The notes: generated by a model from the sequence alone, not told the origin. 64,000 bases of DNA from Kalaharituber pfeilii (GCA_015179045.1 WHUZ01000046.1:310001-374000); one strand, 5' to 3'; positions 1-11,036 are shown, counted from the stretch's first letter. Made by a program: numbers and translations.

Positions 1-39
1 GGTCCATCTTGATATCGTTTCTGAGGGAAAAGGAGCATG

Positions 40-375
40 AGTCCCAGGACCGAACTCGAAGAGTCTTGCGTTCTTGTGCCGCGGTCTTGGGAAAGACACG
101 AGGAGTCTTGGGAAGGCCTCGAAGAGTCTTATGTTCTCCTGCCTAAGCCTGGCGAAGAACTCGAAAGGTCTTGTGTTCTTGTCCCCAGGCATGGGGAAAG
201 ACTCGGAGATGCTCTTGTACCCAGATCTGGAGACAAACTCGAAGGACCTTATGTTCTTGTGCCCAGGTCTAGGGAAGGATTGGGTGAGTCTCCTGCTCCC
301 GTTCGTAAGGCTGGGAAAGAACTCGGGGAGGAGTCTTGGGTTCTCGTGTCTAAGCCTGGGGAAACTCACGTGGCT
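40..375 (+). repeat. Degenerate tandem minisatellite inside an open frame
   Basis: Imperfect units of roughly 55-60 bp recur, each built around a 'TCTTGTGTTCTTGTGCCC' -like core followed by 'GGGAAAGAACTCG'-like text. In the 37-657 frame they read as variations on CVLVPRxxERLE. No known domain is visible. The frame (206 codons) has no clear introns and I do not claim it is a gene. It is more likely an expanded minisatellite that happens to stay open. Confidence 0.6.
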
Positions 376-1250
376 TTAGATAATCAGGAGTGGGTTTACC
401 CGGATGGCCGGCAGGCTTACTCAAAGAATTCAAACACCGAAGTCATATCTCAAGCAAACAGACCAATTCCTGGATCCACAACCTCACCCGTATCCCATTC
501 TCAACAGAGATCTAACACACACCGACCCCCTACCTCCATCACGAGCTACCAGTTCAAAGAAAAAGCGCTATTTCCGCTGCATGGGCTTCAGGGGCTTCAT
601 GCGCATGCTGATACCCAAGAAGCCCAAGAAAGTGACGAAGTCCACAAGGTCAAATGAAGCCCAAAAAGCCCAAGAAGCCGACGAAGGTCACGAAACCTAA
701 GCAGTCCACGAAGCCCTGCGATGCGGAAAAATTTCTCACTAATGATATCACAGCAGGTAGTGCTAATGCGGTAAATGGTGTATAATAGCATTGTCAACGA
801 AAAAGCGGGGGAAGGAAGGAACTGGATGAAGCAAGCGAGCTTGCGGGTGCGAAAGGTACTTGCGGCTAGCTGGTTGTATTGAGGAGAGAACGAAGAGTGG
901 GAATGAAAACTAGTTAGAGCATAACGCGGAGGAATTGACACGGCTGCGGATGTTTTGTTGTCTCTTCTATTCGTTTTTTCCCTGCATGCTCTGTCTGGTC
1001 TGACGACTCAAAAACGGCATAAAAGGTCCCAGAAGCTCCTTCATAGTGATATATTTTTTTTAAAAAAAAAATAAATAAAAAAAAAAAAAATCCTTCATAG
1101 TACATAGACAATTCTTTTCTCGTGGTTTTGTTGTTGTGTCAATTAATCTGACCGGTTATGTGAGCAAGCCTACGACTCTTATGAAGTGTTCATGAGTTGG
1201 GAGTTGAATTGTCTATTGAATCGAGGAGGGTCATATATAGACGAACATCA
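376..1250. other. No gene seen; lysine-codon-rich imperfect repeats at 615-705
   Basis: Around 615-705 the motif AAGCCCAAGAA is repeated imperfectly (Lys/Pro-rich if translated). Around 1050-1090 there is an A/T homopolymer patch. Otherwise nothing recognisable. Confidence 0.5.
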
Positions 1251-1262
1251 ACGTGCCGACTG

Positions 1263-1306
1263 GTCCCTGCCATAGGCTTGTAGCTTGTATGCGGGGTTAT
1301 GTGAAC

Positions 1307-1339
<33 letters not shown>

Positions 1340-1340
1340 T
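1263..1340 (+). mobile_element. LINE-B 3' tail insertion, severely 5'-truncated
   Basis: About 45 bp of the LINE-B 3' end (CCTGCCATAGGC ... GCGGGGTTATGTGA) followed by a long A run. Flanks TGCCGACTG (1254-1262) and GGCCGAGTG (1341-1349) look like a diverged target-site duplication (7 of 9). Confidence 0.65.
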
Positions 1341-1975
1341 GGCCGAGTGAGCATTGAATATGAGCGGAAATACCAAAGCATTCCGGGGAGTAGAAATTTC
1401 AATTTTCACGAAATACAAACGAAACATTTCGAATGCGAGAAAAAAACATTTCCTAAGCAATAAAATAAAAGTATTTCCAAAGAATGGCAACAGACACGGA
1501 AATCGACAGCTACCAAATTCACGTTGTATATTCCAACACTAAGTATAAGTATAGCTTTGCTTCCAATATCATCAATCCCCGTCTTGAAACTTGCATCCAC
1601 AAAAGCCCTGTCATTCTCTTCAGGAGGAGCATCCGCACCACGGCCTCCGTGGCACCACAACAGGCCGTCTATAGATAACAGTTGGTTGGAGCGGGATACA
1701 AACAATCGAAACCACCCCCTTGAGTAATTCAACCTAGCATGTTTGCATCCACAATATGTTCCGAAGAGCCTCCATAACGTAAGCTCTCAGTGTTATATAC
1801 TGTCTTGTAGCTATGAGTACCACTACATATCATTCAGTTAAATGGCCCATGTGAGAACAGGCTTGAGTATAAAGACTGAGTGAGGCAGCAACGGATAAAG
1901 CAGTCATCGCAAGCTGGTACCTTCAAGAATGCTGGTGCTTAGAAGGTTTGCAGAGAGCTTGCCCCGATGAGGAAG
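1341..1975. other. No gene recognised
   Basis: Short overlapping open frames on both strands, none with recognisable protein features. Confidence 0.5.
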
Positions 1976-1989
1976 ACATTATGTATCTA

Positions 1990-2093
1990 AATATTTTTTT
2001 TTTTCCTTTTCTTCTAATAAAACCCTCGCCATAGCCCGTAGGGCGGCACGCGAGTAATGATTTAAAAACAAAAAAAAAAAAAAAAAAAAAAAA
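1990..2093 (+). mobile_element. LINE-A 3' end with poly(A)
   Basis: Carries the LINE-A terminal hairpin (CTCGCC...GCCCGTAGGGC...GCGAG) and GTAATGATTT followed by an A run. The 5' border is unclear and no target duplication was found. Confidence 0.65.
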
Positions 2094-2368
2094 GGGCCCT
2101 CGCGAGCGAGCAGGTGCCTTCTGATTCAATGGTCCATGTAAGTCCACATAGCGAACCGCCATAAACTTGAGATAGAACTGGATTTACAATGTGAAAATCC
2201 GCAACTGACTACTTTGAGCTATTGAACGTTGCCGATATCGAAAGTAGGGATTGGAGATCCTTCAATAGCGGCCCGGGTCACCGGGTGACAAGTATAGCTT
2301 CGAAAAGACTTCGAAGGCTTCATCAGCGGCCCGAGTAACCGAGACGGGAGAATCCTGGCCGGACCTAG

Positions 2369-2370
<2 letters not shown>

Positions 2371-2401
<31 letters not shown>

Positions 2402-2439
2402 CACATAACCCCGCTTGTAGCACTTGGCCATGGCAGGGT
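2371..2439 (-). mobile_element. LINE-B micro-insertion with target duplication
   Basis: A 69-bp insert: T run, then the reverse complement of the LINE-B 3' end (GCCATGGC hairpin, CGGGGTTATGTGATT). It is flanked by perfect 12-bp repeats CCGGACCTAGGG at 2359-2370 and 2440-2451. Confidence 0.9.
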
Positions 2440-2459
2440 CCGGACCTAGGGTTAGCCCT

Positions 2460-2559
2460 GAGCTTTCTTACCTCACCCAGCCTAACGCGGTCGCTAAGGA
2501 CATCTGCACAGGCCCGTGCATCGCTTAATGAAGGAGCAGCAAGCACCCCTTTCCTTCTG
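2460..2559. repeat. 100-bp dispersed repeat, copy 1
   Basis: The reverse complement of this segment is present without a mismatch that I can find at 59236-59335. It carries no obvious coding capacity. Similarity stops abruptly at both ends. Family unknown. Confidence 0.85.
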
Positions 2560-2899
2560 AATCGTTTTCAGCCCTTTTGCTGTTTCTCCTGCTTCATTTC
2601 AACAAACCGTCGCACTCCTGCATCACTCCACCATCCATAATCTCAACAATACTTCTCAATGCACCAACAAAATTTATCTTCGAGTATTATAGTACACTAA
2701 GAGCCAGTTTCGTCCGTCCTGCGCCTGTTCCATTCACTGGATTACGACAAAAATGGCTGGTTTTCCAGCGGCGGGAGATTTCATACGAGGCATGAGACGG
2801 CTCCGCATTACCTGAATTGACATGTGAACACTCGATAAAACCGGGTCCACATTCCCGGAAGTTTTCGAATTTAATGACCTCAGTTGAGTAGAAATTGAT

Positions 2900-2963
2900 G
2901 CCCTGCCATGGCGAGCAGCTGCAAGCGGGGTAACGTGACAAAAAAAAAAAAAAAAAAAAAGTC
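2900..2963 (+). mobile_element. LINE-B micro-insertion with target duplication
   Basis: A 64-bp insert consisting of the LINE-B 3' end (CCCTGCCATGGC ... GCGGGGTAACGTGAC) and poly(A). Perfect 11-bp duplications TAGAAATTGAT lie at 2889-2899 and 2964-2974. Confidence 0.9.
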
Positions 2964-3129
2964 TAGAAATTGATCACTTGCCCTCAATGATGCCAGAAGA
3001 TCCAGCGACAGGCAGTTAGCGATCCCATGATCAATCTATAGCAAGTCTGACGCCCTTTAAATGTTAATTCCTAATTCGGTCTGGCAAGGAACGTCTGGGA
3101 GAGTTATTCGTTTCACCAAAATCCAGTTG

Positions 3130-4617
3130 ACCATGCCACTTCCGACTGGGGGATGACACCACGGAGCTGGCGGCAGGCGTACACAGGGATGGTGAGGGCG
3201 GTGGCGATGTGGGGGAGTGAGATCGGGTGGAGAGGTCAGAAGGAGTGGAAGAAGGAGATGGAGCGAGTACAGCTGCAAGTTCTGAAGAGAGCAGCTGGAG
3301 GGGGGAGAGGTGCCGGGGTAGAGGGGGTGAATGCGATATGCGGAGTGGAAGACGTGGAGACGGTCCTGGATGGCGCGCAAGCGAGAGCGATCGTCCGGGA
3401 GGTGGAGGCGCCGTCAGAGTTGGCGGAGCTTTGCACGGGCGACTTCGGAGGGAGTGAGGAGAGAGAGGAGGAGGAGAGAAACTGGAGAGACTGGGGGTGC
3501 AGTGGGCAGTGGCCGAGAATGATGGGTATGAAGCAGTGCTGGACCGCTGGCAAGGTCAGTGGGCGAGGTTCTCGGAGGAGGGGGAGGAGATCTCGTGAGG
3601 AGGGGGGTGTGAGAAGGTGGAGGTGGAGACTGCAGAGAGGCTAGGGAGAAGGAAAGGGGGAAGAGAGGAGTGGGAGACCTCGGTTGAGGAAGCCGGAAGG
3701 GGGAGGGCGGTTCTCTTCTCGGACGGCAGCAAGATCGAGGATAGCAAGGTGGGGGGCGGGTGTATGGGGGAGATCGGCAGTAGTAGCGGAGGTGGTGGGA
3801 AGAACAGCGACGGTTTTCGACGGGGAGGTGAGGGGAGTGAGAAGAGCTTTGGAGAGTGTGCCGGAGGAGGTCCCGGTCCTGATCTGTCTGGATTCAGAAG
3901 CTGCCGTCATGGCGATTCGGAAGACAGGCAGTGAAGGAAAGGGGAAGACAGAGGATGTGAGGAGGGTAGTGGATGCAGTGGCAAGGAGGAAGAGGAAGGG
4001 GGGAATGCGAAACTGATGTGGGTTAAGGCTCACATCGGAATTGCAGGGAATGAGAAGGCGGATGAGTGCGCGAAAGGGGACGATGGAGAAAGGGAGGGAG
4101 GTGGTCACCGGGAGTGGGGTGCGCCAAAGGATAAAGGCGTGGAGGAAAGAGAAGAGAGAGATAGAGGGGTTCGGAAGAGGAAAGGTCATGGAGTGGAGTA
4201 GGGTGGCGACATCAAACTTCACTGCATTGCGACTAGAGCGAGGAAGGTGTGCAGTATAGTTGAAGAAGCTGGGGGTGGCTGAATCGGATAAGTGCAGGTG
4301 CGGGGAGGTGCAAACGGGGGAGCGTCTCGCTTTCCGATGCAGAAACTAGAAGAACCGTCCAGAAGGTTTTGAGAGGTGGAGCGACATGGGAAAGAATTGG
4401 AAGAGAAAGGCGGAGAATGGGGAGGAATATGACATCTTAGAGAATTTCTTCTCCGGGGTCAAGTTCTGGAAGTTAGGAGAGCAGGGGCGACGGCGCGATG
4501 AGGCCATGTACGTAGAAATTTCTTTTAGCCTGTCTCCGGGCTATGAGGGCTTGCCCAGGGACCCTGCCATGGCCACGTGCTACAAGCGGGGTTATGTGAT
4601 TTACCAAAAAAAAAAAA
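3130..4617 (+). pseudogene. LINE-B ORF2 remnant: RNase H and zinc knuckle
   Basis: This is the 3' half of a non-LTR retrotransposon polyprotein, frameshifted and 5'-truncated. Reading across frames, a post-RT segment (AYTGMVRAVAMWGSEIGW, near 3177) is followed by a type-I RNase H domain. The first catalytic Asp lies in LFSDGS (about 3712-3730), then ATVFDGEVRGVRRALE, ICLDSEAAV (about 3880-3905) and the C-terminal WVKAHIGIAGNEKADECA (about 4018-4071). A Cys/His knuckle-like segment (KCRCGE...FRC) lies near 4290-4345. The copy ends in the LINE-B tail (CCCTGCCATGGCC ... CGGGGTTATGTGA) and poly(A) at 4604-4617. The sense strand is strikingly purine-rich. RNase H removes the RNA strand during target-primed reverse transcription in this family. 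At least two frame changes make it non-functional. Confidence 0.85.
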
Positions 4618-4629
4618 ATTGTATCTTTT

Positions 4630-4916
4630 ATGCATGGACACTACATGGGCCGGTGTCAATGGATAATTATTTTTCCACCCATACTAAGTTATTCTACATT
4701 CCTTGTCCCATTTAATTTCATTTTTGTATTCTTTTTTATTTTCCTTCTGGCAATGAAAAAAAAAAAAGAAAAAAAAAAAAAAAGAAAGAAAGAAACAATA
4801 AAAGAGCACCCATGCGAGATCTCATACGAATGCCGCCATACACACAGAGTGTGAGAAAAATTAATAACAAGGGGACCTAGTCTCGTGCCAGGGGAACCCC
4901 ACAACCGGCGCCCCTT
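4630..4916. other. No gene; A-rich low-complexity tract at 4755-4800
   Basis: An interrupted A-rich tract with AAAG steps follows a T-rich stretch. This may be another eroded retrotransposon tail, but no diagnostic 3' end is present. Confidence 0.4.
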
Positions 4917-4929
4917 GATGAAGACCATC

Positions 4930-4980
4930 TTTCTTTTTTTTTTTTTTTTTTTATATCATTAATCGCTTGCCGCCCTACGG
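4930..4980 (-). mobile_element. LINE-A micro-insertion (51 bp) with target duplication
   Basis: Only about 25 nt of the LINE-A 3' end plus poly(A) (seen as T run on this strand) are present. Perfect 13-bp duplications GATGAAGACCATC lie at 4917-4929 and 4981-4993, so the whole insert is delimited. Confidence 0.93.
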
Positions 4981-5031
4981 GATGAAGACCATCAACGATC
5001 CGGCTTTACACACCTACGTACAGTATCCATC

Positions 5032-5369
5032 ACAAGATAGGGAAGGCAGACTCGCCCGAATGTCGCTGGTGCGGACGGGCACAGGAAAACCTGAGCCACA
5101 TCACGACGGCCTGCTCGGCATGGAAGAAGAGAATACCTGGAGGATTAGAGGACCTGAAAACACCGCCGAAGACAAAGGGGAGGAAGAGGGGGTGGAAGGG
5201 GACCTTTTGACGGAAATCTTGACATGGGCGGGGCAGGACTAGCGGAGTTATCATGCCAGTGTTACTTTAATATTTCCTATTTTCTCACCTATATGTACTT
5301 ACTTAAACCTCGCCATAGCCTTTCAGGTGGCATGCGAGTAATGATATTAAAAAAAAAAAAAAAAAAAAA
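5032..5369 (+). mobile_element. LINE-A insertion with ORF2 C-terminus
   Basis: A 338-bp 5'-truncated LINE-A bounded by perfect 12-bp duplications ACAGTATCCATC (5020-5031 and 5370-5381). The first part reads as the ORF2 zinc knuckle, GKADSPECRWCGRAQENL then SHITTACSAWKK (CX2C...HX4C), then a stop, a 3' UTR, the terminal hairpin with GCATGCGAGTAATGATATT and poly(A). Confidence 0.9.
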
Positions 5370-5424
5370 ACAGTATCCATCTTTATTGCGAATAATCCAT
5401 GCAAACCCACAGCTGCGGATTCAC

Positions 5425-5915
5425 ACTGGTTGTACTCGTTACCGGCATAAAGTGATGCAGCTTCCGAAGCTGTGGGCAAGGTCTGTGCAAAGGTTTTGTG
5501 CAACGGTGTGACAGGCGCAGGTGAATATATGCGTGAAAAAAAAATTGGAGAAAGAAGTTAGCTAGCAGTATTGAGCTAGGAAATATCAAAAGATATCAAG
5601 GTTATTGAAGTGGCTCCACCAGATGATGAGCTCAATGGCTTGCGTTACAATGTAGGCACATGAGAATGTCTCTGGCACATGTGACTGACGATTCCCAACG
5701 AAAGGCATCCAACTCAGATATTAGCATATTACGTACACTGTACTCTCCTATCCGCTAGTTATTACATCAAACACGAAGCATTCTGAAATCTGAATACAAT
5801 AACATTGCCAGCAACTCACCCACACCTGCCATACCCCTGGCGCAGGCCTTTGACAGACCTTGCGCACAGCTTCGGAAGTTGCATCGCTTTATGCTGGTAA
5901 CGAGTACGCAAAAAC
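5425..5915. repeat. Element with about 75-bp inverted ends
   Basis: Segment 5425-5500 and the reverse complement of 5843-5915 are clearly homologous (shared CACAGCTTCGGAAG, TTTATGC and GGTAACGAGTAC blocks, with scattered substitutions). The ~340 bp between them has no coding features. Related text (GCTGGTAACAAGTACCAAC) recurs at 22315. This may be a non-autonomous DNA element. Confidence 0.55.
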
Positions 5916-6330
5916 CTGTGTAACTTCAAGGGCTTGATAAATCCACCATTATGAGAGGATGACGGCAAAAGATGATTCATATAATTTTCCTTACTTTCTC
6001 AAAGAGATCCTATCTACCTACGTGCTTAACGAGAAACTGGAATGGACGCTGGATGGACTGGAAGATGGTTCATACAATGGACATTGATTTTCTGATTTTG
6101 GCTCAAACGCCGCTAGCTCACCAATTTACGACCTGGCTCCTGGGCGTGTGATCAGCAATGTGAGGGCTCCCGTTCTATTAAGTCTGTACTACTGCAGTCA
6201 GAACAGTACAGCACCTGATATTTTGTACCACTGAATTTGCTCGTTGACACCCAAGCTGTACTACATAAGGCAGTCAGGATGCAATTCATTTCATGAAATG
6301 GAATATTTGGAAAGACGTTTCCGGATTTTG
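5916..6330. other. No gene recognised
   Basis: No long open frame, RNA gene or repeat recognised. Confidence 0.5.
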
Positions 6331-6339
6331 CGAGGTAGT

Positions 6340-6512
6340 TTTTTTTTTTTTTTTTTATTTCATTACTCGCATGCCGCCCTACGGGCTATGGCGAGGTTTT
6401 ATTTAAAAGGAAAGTAACTAACTAAACTTAAATACATGGGGCCCGCGGGTCTGTATGTGTGTTGCGGGGAAAACGGCCAGCAGTCTGTCTTATCTCCTTC
6501 GGTGAAGCGGAT
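6340..6512 (-). mobile_element. LINE-A 3' end, ORF1-type 3' UTR
   Basis: T run, reverse-complement LINE-A hairpin (GCCGCCCTACGGGCTATGGC) and a 3' UTR. The last ~35 bp (GCCAGCAGTCTGTCTTATCT) match the text just downstream of ORF1 in the copy at 27.2 kb. Similarity ends near 6512. No target duplication was found. Confidence 0.75.
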
Positions 6513-7240
6513 AACGACATTCAACCGTTAGCTGTCATATTGCTTGTATCTCCTCGGCATAAAGATTCTGTAAGTGTTTTCCCCTTTTGTATTGGGGCAG
6601 CGCAAACGATATACACACCCAAGGACCATTTGTGTACTTTATTCTGGCAAGCAATTTGGTGTGAAACATATTGCACCATTTTGAAAGCAATGAGGAGTCA
6701 TTACCTCCGGAAGAGGTGAGTACTGAGGAAGACAAAAAAACTGAGTTTGATGATACACCAGGATGCCGCAAATCCGCTTATTGTATACATTAACGTGGCC
6801 AGAATGATGAGGGCAATCACCCGCTCCGACTTTTAATGCTCGGATCAACCGGGTGTGCAAATTTGTCGACGACCCGTTAGTGGATGCAGCCGTAAATGGG
6901 ATCCGCCTTAGGCGCAGACTTCCCGTTACCAAGATGGTGACGGTGCTTTGGACATCCCTCATTGAGACTGTACCCCACACCAGTGCGTAACCAGTCATTA
7001 TTACGAAGGCCAGCAAGGTCAGGTGCTTCACTTGCGCCTTCCTTAATCATCTCTGCGTTATGCACGTGCCTTCGCTGTATGAACGACGAGTTAGGCTTCT
7101 AGCACTACAGCATATTGGCTCGAAAGCAAGACCGACCGATCCAATAAATAGAAGTTCAACATTGATTGCTACTGGAGAGCGAACGTTGCAATCAATGTGC
7201 CAAGGTATGACGCCTGGATCGTATTAAGCCCCAGAATATA
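6513..7240. other. No gene recognised
   Basis: Several short overlapping frames, none with recognisable features. An in-frame reading EQGGLAISELHYRLEAES at about 7267-7320 leads into the P450 start region and may be its lost 5' exon or chance. Confidence 0.4.
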
Positions 7241-7368
7241 GAACATACCGCGGACCCAGTATAAAGAGCAAGGAGGACTTGCCATTTCCGAGCTCCATTA
7301 CCGATTGGAAGCTGAGTCGATATATTTCATTCTGCACAATGCTTTCTCTGATCGGCCTTTGTTTGGAC

Positions 7369-10118
7369 TGGATGGATTGGGGACCATTGAGACGAAGTGG
7401 GAATTGGTGTCATCCTTATTGGTGGGACTTCTCTGGGTATGCTACAGATTTCTTGCACCCCCTGCGTAGACAACTGCTAATAACTTTGCTCTTTGACCTA
7501 GCTAATCGTTGGATCAATTGCATGGCGTTGTTTCTATAATCTCTATCTCCATCCACTAGCGAAGTTCCCTGGACCTAAGTTGGCGGCTATTTCACCGGTG
7601 GGCATTTCTTGACTCGGACTTTAAATGGACCAGTAATGAATTAATTCTGATATTTCTTCCTGTTAGCTATGGTTCTCTGTGGCTGCTCTGAGCGGAAAGC
7701 AGGCAGAGTACTACAAAGAGGTACACAGGAAATATGGTCAGTACCGCTCTGAACCTGTTTGAATTGTGTTAGCTTTTTATCATCAATTTTAGGCTCTGTT
7801 GTTCGTGTAGCACAAAATGATCTTTCCTTCACTTCACCAGCGGCATGGAAAGACATCCACAGCCATCACGCCGGCCAACCTACCTTCATCAAAGCCGGGT
7901 TTTACTACCAGGATCCAAAGCATCTCACCCTTCCAAATATCATTAATGAGGCAAATGTCGCGAAGCATGCCCAAGTTCGCCGGCTGCACGCGCCCGCATT
8001 CTCAGCAAAAGCACTGAAGGAGCAGGAGACAATCATTGACAGATACATCAACTTGCTTGTGCAGAGACTATGGAAGCGATATGCCGACAGGCAGAAGGGA
8101 CCGGATGGGGAGTACTGCAACTTTGTTGATTGGTACAATTATACCACATTCGATGCCATTGGTGACTTGGCATTTGGTGATTCCACAGCGTTCGCATGTC
8201 TGGAGAATGGTATGTACTTGCTGCTGAGAGTTTGAAGAGATCGCCCCTCTGACATTGAATTCAAAAGAACGAAGTCACCCTTGGGTATCTACACTGCTAG
8301 ATTCCATCTTTTTTCTGGGCTCTAGGGATGTATTCCGTTGTTACCCATTCATGGTCAACGTAGGCAATTGGCTCACCCCAAAGAAAATTACAAACGTGCG
8401 GGCTCGCAGTATAAAATATAGCAGAGAAATGGTGAAGCAGTATGTTACACTGCTCTACCCCCACATGCGTCCTAAGAAACTAATCTTCAAATAGGTGTAT
8501 GAGCAAGGAGACAGACAGGAAAGATTTTATGAACTATATGGTACAGTGCACCAGTAAGGGACCACCTGTAACATTCAGCCACCTGCTGACTAATATACCA
8601 AATTCCTGCCTTGCTTGCCCACTCTCTTTATTCCACTTGAGGTTTTTGAGCATCTCATATCTCTACATTACAATGGTTTTTTATTTTGAACAACTTGAAT
8701 TAAGCTTTTACAAATCAATGCATTTTCATAGCTTCTATTTATTTATAAACATTAAGTAAATATGTATAGTTCTACTGACATTTCAGTATTTACTATAGTG
8801 GCTCGGTCCTATTAGGAAAAGAAGAGCTATATTAAATGCTGTTGCTGCTAGGAAAGAGAAAAGGAGAGTACCTTTGGTAGAAGTAGATGCCAGCGAGCTA
8901 CTTGCAATAGAGATCTACATCTCCAGACCACTTGTACATGGTGAAAGTGAGGAGTCTGTTTCAGATATTACTATTGATCAGTTCTTTTATAAGTGTTTAC
9001 ATACTATAGAGGCTTATTAGGATGGTTGTAGATATGGTACTGCTGAGTTTATAAAATGTGTATATAAGAAATCATCGAAGAATTGAGTAGATCCTTTCTC
9101 CATATAGGAATTTTTCTTTCTGTACTAGTACTAATTCTGCAATCTTAGCTATCTTAGCATGTAAGAGTTGTAGAGCAGGCAAGATAGCACATGCCTACAT
9201 TGTTTAATTTTTAATCAGATGTAGTTATATGACAAAATAGAGTTGCAAGATCTGGTTCAATATTTTGGTTACGAGTGGTCCCTTATTGGTGCACTCCATC
9301 ATATCCTTGAGAAAAAAGATGACCCTGAATTCTCGCAAGTTGATTTTGCTGCGAATGCACAAGTACTAATGTAAGTTCTTACCTCAAAACTGTGGGTGAA
9401 ACAAACTAATTTTGGCACAGTGCTGCTGGTGCTGAAACTACGTCTACATTGCTTTCCGGGGTGACCTACTACATTATGAAGACACGAAATGTCTACCAAC
9501 GCCTCAAGGAGGAGATTCGTAGCTCCTTCCAAAATTACTGGGATATCAATTCCCTTACCACGCAGCAGCTTCCGTACTTGAATACAGTGATTGAAGAGGG
9601 ATTAAGAATCTACCCACCAGTTCCCATTGGCTTGCCACGAGTGAGTCCAGGTGCAGTGGTGGATGGTCACTATATTCCTGCTGGGGTAACGGTTTCCGTG
9701 CATGGATACGCTGTCACTCATAATCCGGATAACTTTAAGGACCCAGATACATTCATCCCAGAGCGGTGGTTGCCAGAGTGCAAGTTCAATGACAAGAAGG
9801 AGGCTAGTCAGCCTTTCTTACTAGGGCCAAGAACATGCATCGGGACGAAGTCAGTGCCCCATCCTATGTTCTTGCTCATACTAATATAAGCATATGCGGG
9901 CTGCTAACACCGCCTTGGATTGTAGTGTGGCCTACCTGGAGATTCGAGTAATCCTCGCAAAACTGATCTACTGCTATGACTTTGATTTCGTGAGACCGGA
10001 CTTGGATTAGGACAAGGAATCGAGGATTTGGACCTTCTGGTGGAAGCCGGACTTGAACGTTTATGTCAAGACGCGAGAAGGGATTCAAGTCGAGACCCTA
10101 GGCCTCCCTACTGCATGA
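7369..10118 (+). pseudogene. Cytochrome P450 pseudogene (microsomal fungal type)
   Basis: A haem-thiolate monooxygenase, normally ER-anchored. Exons join in phase: to 7436, 7502-7597, 7677-7736, 7793-8209, 8268-8439, 8495-8541 (interrupted), 9297-9370, 9421-9849, 9926-10118. The anchor [20 protein letters not shown] precedes the classic [15 protein letters not shown]. The I-helix is AAGAETTST, the K-helix ExxR is EEGLR, PERF is FIPERWL and the haem loop after splicing is LLGPRTCIGTNVAYLEIR with the Cys ligand. The layout resembles the CYP65/CYP58-like fungal clans by general look only; the substrate is unknown. Three lesions are visible. No in-frame ATG precedes the anchor (CTG at 7369 sits where a start would fit). 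A DNA transposon occupies 8544-9296. TAG at 10008-10010 replaces what looks like a Trp codon, cutting about 36 residues. No pathway neighbours are present. Confidence 0.88.
8544..9296. mobile_element. DNA transposon with terminal inverted repeats inside the P450
   Basis: The left end AGTGCACCAGTAAGGGACCA (8545-) and the reverse complement of the right end (9268-9295) match at about 24 of 27-28 positions. TA precedes the left CAGTGCACC, which suggests the Tc1/mariner-pogo type; the right TA is not preserved. The interior is AT-rich with an open stretch at about 8802-9018 (contains VPLVEVDASELLAIEIYI), which I do not recognise. It splits P450 coding sequence between DRKDFMNYM and ILEKKDDPEF. 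Confidence 0.75.
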
Positions 10119-10138
10119 ACCCTCTACATGCGGTGGCG

Positions 10139-10188
10139 CACAGGGCGGCACAAGAGCAATGATATGGAGGGAGGGGAAAGTAAAGAAG

Positions 10189-10220
<32 letters not shown>
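10139..10220 (+). mobile_element. Eroded LINE-A tail just after the P450
   Basis: GGGCGGCACAAGAGCAATGA resembles the LINE-A 3' end and leads, after a short G/A-rich stretch, into a long A run. It begins about 20 bp after the P450 stop. Confidence 0.5.
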
Positions 10221-10221
<1 letters not shown>

Positions 10222-10645
10222 ATCGTCCTCTACGTCAGTTTGAGCGTTTTCGTGGTCTTGATTGGAGCTGTGGTGATAGGTGTTGGAAGCGTGGGCGGGT
10301 TTTAGTTACACAAAGTAAGAACATGATATTGCAGTGCAAGTGCAAGTGTACCAACAATCAGTTCCTTCTTGTAACGTCCATTCGTTAATCACGCGGTGAC
10401 TGTGACTGCTTGCCGCACATCTGCATACTCATATCTGTTTGTGTGGGCGTGCTAAATCTGTCATTATGAGTGGAGTGCACGTACAAGGAGATGAGGAAAT
10501 AAATTCCCGACGAGATATGTACAACTGAAATAAAAGGATTAAGCTGCACGAGAACACTGATCATGCCTATGCCGAGCAAGGTACCAAGAACTGTACCGCT
10601 CCCCCGCCAAGACCTTCCAGCTGTGTGAGCTAGAGCTCTGTAGAA
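10221..10645. other. No gene recognised
   Basis: No recognisable coding or repeat feature. Confidence 0.5.
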
Positions 10646-10657
10646 TTACAGATGCTT

Positions 10658-11036
10658 TTTTTTTTTATATCAGTACTCGCATGCCGCCCTAGGGGCTATG
10701 GCGAGGTTTAGCTACATGAGAAATGAGAGAAAAAGTAACAGGGTAACTGCTTAACATAAGATGTGAGAGGAAAAGTAACAGGATGTACTACTTAAAAGTA
10801 ATGGAACTGCTTGAAAGTAATGGAAACCATCTATCGTCCCGCCAATCTAGAATGTCCACCAATGCGTCTTTGTCCTTCTGGTCGCCTTTCGGGGATCTGA
10901 GCAGGTTCGCCTTCCCTCCGGGACATTTCTTCTTCCAAACCTTGCACCGTGCTAGTACGTGGGGGGTGGTCTCCTCCTCTTCCCCGCACCACCGGCACTC
11001 CGGGCACTCCGGGCTGTCTGCTTTGCCTATTTCGTG
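10658..11036 (-). mobile_element. LINE-A insertion with ORF2 zinc knuckle
   Basis: A 379-bp 5'-truncated copy between TTACAGATGCTT (10646-10657) and TTACAAATGCTT (11037-11048). On the minus strand the knuckle reads CRWCGEEEETTPHVLARC, preceded by a duplicated SPECPEC, then the ORF2 C-terminus, a 3' UTR, the hairpin and poly(A). Confidence 0.88.

Noticed and set aside
37..657. 206-codon plus-strand frame as a gene
   Set aside because: It is built on a degenerate minisatellite plus low-complexity text, without splice sites or any domain; open by repetition more likely than by function.
7279..7539. Plus frame with ATG at 7279 as the P450 N-terminus
   Set aside because: It is in the wrong frame. 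The membrane anchor and [11 protein letters not shown] are reached only through the 7437-7501 intron from a frame lacking ATG.
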